Shown one piece after another: positions 59,263 to 64,000 of a stretch of 64,000 bases of DNA. Below the pieces are notes generated by a model. It was given only the letters and a program-made list of their open reading frames with translations. It ran no database searches and had not been told where the DNA came from. Location of the stretch: contig NC_037311.1 of assembly GCF_000143535.2 (NCBI RefSeq), positions 2,418,001 through 2,482,000 on the forward strand, written 5' to 3'. The DNA is from Botrytis cinerea B05.10. Taxonomy: Eukaryota > Ascomycota > Leotiomycetes > Helotiales > Sclerotiniaceae. Both the position numbers and the translations under genes were made by a program. Position 1 is the first letter of the stretch. The number at the start of each line of letters is the position of its first letter.

Positions 59263-60146
59263 CACGTAGTCTCGCGGTCCAGAGAATTTTTGGGGATTCC
59301 TTTTTTTTCGCGTCGCGATCGCAAATGGTATGTGTGTTACCGATGAAGGAGACGCTCTTTTTTGGGTAAGGGTAAGGTAAGACTGTACTGTACTGTATTG
59401 TACGGGTCGGTAGGTAGTTGGAGACTTTTGGGGGGTAGAAAGGAAAACCAAAATTCAGCGCTGCAAAGTCATGGAAGTCTTCATTCAAAAATACTTCATA
59501 TGTGGTTTTCAATGCGCGTAATGTGAATGGAAATTCATGTAGTCGTAATATTCTTGTCGCTTGCTCTTGCGAGGAAATTTGGTTGTCAAAATTGCAAGAA
59601 AGGGTCGAAAGTGTAGGAGATGTATATGATGTTATTATTTCCTCCGTTCCTCAATATTGGTTGCGAGGCTCTGGGAGAAAGACAAGGCAGATTGGTCGGA
59701 TGGCAGAAAGGGCAGAAATGGCAGACCAAAGGACCAAAGGCACGGACATGAGACAGATTAAGCGCAGAGCAGAACGACGCCATACAAAAGTAGACGTGAG
59801 CCACAACACGCTAATCTACAACAGGTAAATGTGGCTGGTGCTAGCCCGGTCATGTGAGAGACACTGATTAGTCATGCATAAAAATAATTTCTGATCTTGA
59901 TACGGATTTATTAGCTATCGTGATAATAACGGTCACTTCACTTGTGAAGCAGCAATTCTCGTGTTCTTCTTTTCTTGCAGGGCTCATGCAACCTTAGTTT
60001 CTTGTTCGTCAAGGAGATCTACTTTCTGTACGATCCAACATCTCACATCTCAATCCAATCATTCCGCCTTGAAATACAGTAATGCAAGTTGGTTTTGCAT
60101 TTTGATACTGTCCAGACAGAGATCTTGTACAGTACAACATGAACGG
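59263..60146. promoter_or_regulatory. Divergent spacer between Q/P-rich gene and PPR-like gene
   Basis: About 880 nt between divergent starts, holding both promoters. A 108-codon plus ORF (59502-59828) is Arg/Lys-rich low-complexity and unsupported. Confidence 0.55.
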
Positions 60147-63100
60147 ATGCAATCGCGCCTCCATCCTTCGAAATCTGGCAATGCCTCCTCATGGCGTCAT
60201 GCCAGGATCCTGTCCATTGTGTCGTTCTTTCGAGTAAGCACCATAATATTTCTTTATGGCCACTCAGAAATTCAATGAATTCTAACATATTTTGCGCACA
60301 GCTCCCCACAGAAATAAGATGCATTCATAGAAGCCAAAGGCATTTGCTCCGGCCACCATCAACTAGACATAACTCTACCACTTCGAATTTGGCCGAGCCC
60401 AGTGAAGACAACCCTTCGCGGGAGTTTTGGGATCATGTCAGAAACCAGAAGAGTCCGCGAATGAGATATCTGAATAGCAAACGCTCCTTTGAACGGAGTT
60501 CCATAGAGCTCATCAAAACTAAAAACGATAACACGTCTAATTTGGACAGGTTTGATGAGGATAGCAGCCGCTCCAATGGACTAGCTCCTGGCGTGATCAA
60601 TCTTTCGCCAGTCCATTTACAGCCCACGGAAATTAGACCGCCAGGGTTGAGCAACAGGCTTAAAAAGGCACGACGACTTTCAAGTCTCGAGTTTCTTGGG
60701 AAATGGCTAGATTTGCCAGATGACGATGCTCGGGAAGCACTTTGGCAACACTTTAGATCAGAGAAATCTAAATCAAGAGTCTCGGAATTAGCTTTACCAA
60801 CGATCCTATTGCAGCACATTAGGGTATTTTCCATCAAATCCTGTAGCTTGACGTTGCTAATTTTGAGGTAATGTAGCACTGTCCCTTAACCACAGACATG
60901 ACCCTTGCCTTGCGGAAGCGAGGCTTCAGTATAGATGATCTAGTCGTATGGACCTACATCATTCAAGGAAAAGATACAGATGAAAAGGCACAGCGATTCC
61001 TTTCTTCGCCCTCAAGAAAGCCAACATTTTTATTATTGGAAATTCTCCGTAAAGAAATCTTGCATGTGGAAACTTTTAGATCACTTCTAAGTTATACCTG
61101 GACTCGAGTTTTCTCGCCAAATCGTCGACAACACACAGGAGGCTCTTGGCCAGCAATTTCCGAGTCTTTCTTTGAGGAAGAGACAGAGGATTCAATGTTG
61201 TTCTCTTCACCCGACATGGAACTAACTACTTTCACACTTCTCATCTCCCGCCTCCTCCATCATGCACGGCATTTACTACCCTCGGCAGTTCTCCCCATAT
61301 CCCATATGGTTCCTCCATATTTATTCCATAATTTGAATCGTGGGTCTACAACGGAGTCGCTAGAGCCACGTGCACATAGCCGATGCTCTCATTTGCTTAA
61401 CAAACTGCTTCACGCCCTGTCGCGACCATCACAATTTGGTCCATTTAAATCCATGATCCATAATTGGCATGCGCAAAGAGTTCTATTGCGTTTAGCAAAC
61501 CAGACTAATCCGCCCTTGATCATTGACAGGGGTGGTTATCATGCCGTACAAGTTGTGCTACTTGCATTGCAAAAGTCCGATGATGAATCAAGATTAGCCA
61601 AGCTCCAGGCAAAGAGTTGGCCTCCCTGGAGAATCGACCAAGATGGTATGGATGCCCGAAGATCACCAGACGAAGATTTGAGTAGGGTTGTCTTTGCAAT
61701 AAGGCAAATGAAGCAAGCTGGATACAGTTCTAATGTTAGCACTCATGCTCATGGTATTCTTGGGGGGCAAGAAGATGATGGAACACCAACAATCCATACC
61801 AGGTCGTTGTCCAAAGGTCGTATCAGAAAGTTGCGTTCTTTGCTAAGGTCGAGTCCTCTACATCCTCGGGTTTGGAGTTCAAGGATTACAGCAACGCGTG
61901 ACGTACAGGAAGCGTGGAGCGCATTCAAGAGTTTTCAACGTCTAGGTGGCACACCCACGTCTTCCATTTATCATGCTATGATGGAGAAAGTTGAAGCCGA
62001 AAATAGGAGGGCCGGTCGCTCTCGAATGATAGATGTTTTACCTGGCGAAGGGAAAGAAGTTCTTCCACCGTTCATCGACAACTTCAGTGATTTCTATAAA
62101 GAGGAGCTTCGGCCGCCATCATCCATTGATTTCTTGTATGAAACGATGATGTCCGCTGGAGTACGGCCACAGAGTGACTGCTTAAACTTTCTTATCAGTC
62201 ATGCTAGGGGAATACCTGATGGTATAAAGTATCTTCGTGAAAGCGGACTGCGACGCACTTTCTTCAAGTATATCGTTGGCCAAAATGCCGATCCACCAGC
62301 AAAAATGACGCCTGCGGAAATTCGCATCATTCATGCATTCGTCACCTTACTTTGCAGATGTACGGATAAACTTATACCGCAGGCTCCTTCATACTCCGAA
62401 ATCTCGATGTCCAAAGATCTGAAACGGCTTCATGAAAATTTCGCAGATGTCATCAACGATATTAACGCAAATGAGACAATGCCACGGGCGCTGCCTAGAT
62501 CTAGAAAGTCTGGCATTAATCCGCTGTCTCACGCACTGGAGCTTATTCGAACCAGCCAGACAAGATACAAGCCTACATGGTATGCGATCTTCGATGCACT
62601 TGCTAGACCTGGTATCACAATTGATCCTAATATAGTTGGTGACCCTCAAGATGATATCAATTCCTGGAGAATCTCTGCTGCTGTTCTGCAGGACTTCCAC
62701 GACGTGGGGCTTGAACTTGAACCAAACGGCTTTCAGTTTGTTTGTCGAGGGCTGGAAAAGGCAATAGTTGCATCGTCCCGAATGGACCAAAAGTTACTGT
62801 TTGCGGACGACGTTCTACTCGTAAAGGACGAATTCGCAAAATTATCTTCGACAAGTTTCGATATTGGTATTCCAGCTCTAGCTCATCATTTACATGGCAA
62901 ACTACACGGCGCTGTTTTACATGCCTACGTCCGTGTTCTAGGACTAGCAGAGGATTTCGAGGGCATAAAAGCTGTAGTAGAGTGGATGGTGCTTCATCAT
63001 GAGCGTTTAATTACTGAGGCTAAGTGTAGCCGCAACGGCCACGAGCTTTTGAGAAGAACGTTGGTAGCTGCGAAAGTTTTTTGCAATGGGACATCCTATG

Positions 63101-63264
63101 AAGAAGAAGCACGCATACTGGTGGAAGGTGCCGAGGGCTGGGCATGGCCAACTGATCAGGATACTAGAACTTACGTTGAAGGGGGCCCATCGTCAGAATC
63201 CGGTGAGAGCTCTTTAGCGAGTGATGGAAGCGATGAAAAAACATTACTCAAGGATTTCTACTGA
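60147..63264 (+). CDS. PPR-like mitochondrial protein of unknown role
   Basis: Predicted 998 aa from exons 60147-60233, 60302-60842 and 60896-63264. The first exon encodes a presequence-like leader rich in Arg/Ser with no acid residues (MQSRLHPSKSGNASSWRHAR), and the matrix-targeting character continues through HRSQRHLLRPPSTRHNSTTS. The body is helical. Segments such as SSIYHAMMEKVEAENRRAG and SSIDFLYETMMSAGVRPQSD with CLNFLISHARG resemble pentatricopeptide repeats, so binding of mitochondrial RNA is a reasonable guess. The C-terminal part (LYAxVRVLGLAEDFEG-type, here HAYVRVLGLAEDFEGIKAVV) also fits helical hairpins. The second intron is uncertain: the only phase-keeping choice near the acceptor at 60895 uses a weak donor (TCCT|GTAGCT). 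The exact yeast counterpart was not identified. Confidence 0.75.
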
Positions 63265-63808
63265 GATAAGCCATTATTTGAATCTAATTGACTGTACATT
63301 AGTAAAGCCTTGCAATGACAAGGTTTTGGAACTAGGCTTTTTGTGTGTACGATATAGAAGTAGATAGATTACCAATGGGTGTACGGACTGACGGCACACT
63401 GCAAGAATCGGCCTGGCAATGTCGCTTGAAATATCGATTTAGATATCTTGAGCACTGTTACAATGACTCGATGCAGATTGGATGACGAAATAAATGTCTA
63501 ATATCAAACAATTAGAGAATTAGAGAATGCATTTGCTACAAATTTTGAAAGTTGAGAATTGTCCCGTCAGTCCATGCACCCACTGGTGGATGTATCAACT
63601 TGAATATGTATGAATTTGATGATCTTTTCACAAATGCTTGAGGATAAAACTCTGATCTTCTTAGTATGTGCTCTCAGCAAACAGAAAGACATAGCTGCCT
63701 CTGGAGTTCGGCACATGAATCATATTGGGTATTGGATATAATGAGATGGACGCAGGGATGAGCCAAGGATAATTCTAGCACATTGAGAAATGACATATGG
63801 CAAATGAG
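63265..63808. other. 3' flank of PPR-like gene
   Basis: About 540 nt with no supportable gene, following the stop codon of the PPR-like gene. Confidence 0.55.
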
Positions 63809-64000
63809 TTATTGAGGTCTGCGGGTACGCGGGTATGCAGGATATGATGGTTCATAAATGAACGAGGCTTGATAGCTTGAATTGGTAAGGGTTCGATGAA
63901 TATGTTGGTCTGGTGGGGAAGCTGGTGGGAAAGTGGAGGAGCTATGAGCTTGGGGTGTTGGTGGGTGTTAGATCGGCACGATTGGTAGATAAGGGGAGCT
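63809..64000 (-). other. Possible last exon of a minus-strand gene cut by the window edge
   Basis: A minus-strand frame ending at a TAA (63809-63811) reads Pro/Ser/Tyr-rich sequence (ending SYPAYPRTRRPQ). It is open back to about 63965, where a CTAAC branch-like word and a later TAG acceptor-like site occur. This could be a C-terminal exon, but the evidence is weak and nothing identifies a product. Confidence 0.2.

Overview
The window is nuclear DNA of a filamentous ascomycete. Sixteen protein-coding genes can be modelled and they carry 44 introns, mostly 48-70 nt. Forty-three introns are GT-AG and one is GC-AG. Gene content (Fks1 glucan synthase, GH72 and GH17 enzymes, Inp1-like and COG3-like proteins, formamidase) and the compact genes separated by microsatellite-rich spacers fit Pezizomycotina. 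From general sequence feel a leotiomycete of the Botrytis/Sclerotinia type is my best guess, but this is inference. Every exon boundary below was placed by eye from splice motifs, reading phase and family conservation. In every model the summed exons give an uninterrupted frame.

Layout: 0.85-2.56 kb succinyl-CoA:3-ketoacid CoA-transferase (-); 5.3-6.4 kb a decayed FAD monooxygenase (+); 6.9-9.1 kb a 12-exon formamidase (-) with a 5-nt microexon; 9.9-11.4 kb a multipass membrane protein (-); 12.8-14.7 kb Inp1-like peroxisome inheritance protein (+); 15.5-17.6 kb CUE-domain Cue3/ASCC2-like protein (-); 18.3-18.8 kb ribosomal protein uS10/Rps20 (+); 20.7-22.1 kb GH17 glucan enzyme (-); 22.1-26.8 kb a gene-free spacer full of simple repeats; 26.8-28.6 kb serine palmitoyltransferase Lcb1 (-); 29.5-35.4 kb beta-1,3-glucan synthase Fks1 (-); 35.4-40.8 kb a second gene-free spacer; 40.8-42.7 kb GH72 beta-1,3-glucanosyltransferase with X8/CBM43 domain (+); 43.4-44.6 kb a Ymc-type mitochondrial carrier (+); 45.4-46.6 kb Otu1 deubiquitinase (-); 47.0-49.9 kb Rsc1/Rsc2-type chromatin remodelling subunit (+); 51.1-53.7 kb Cog3 (-); 54.0-55.8 kb Fmp25-like RCC1-repeat mitochondrial protein (+); 56.4-59.3 kb an unrecognised Q/P-rich protein (-); 60.1-63.3 kb a PPR-like mitochondrial protein (+).

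The clearest theme is the cell wall. GH17, Fks1 and GH72 all act on beta-1,3-glucan and lie within 22 kb, with the sphingolipid gene lcb1 between them. Fks1 and GH72 are divergently transcribed from one 5.4-kb spacer. The rest of the window is housekeeping. No transposon, CRISPR array, tRNA, rRNA or secondary-metabolite cluster was recognised. The points most worth a second look are the microexon, the glucan-gene neighbourhood, the monooxygenase relic, a perfect intronic hairpin and the GC-AG intron.
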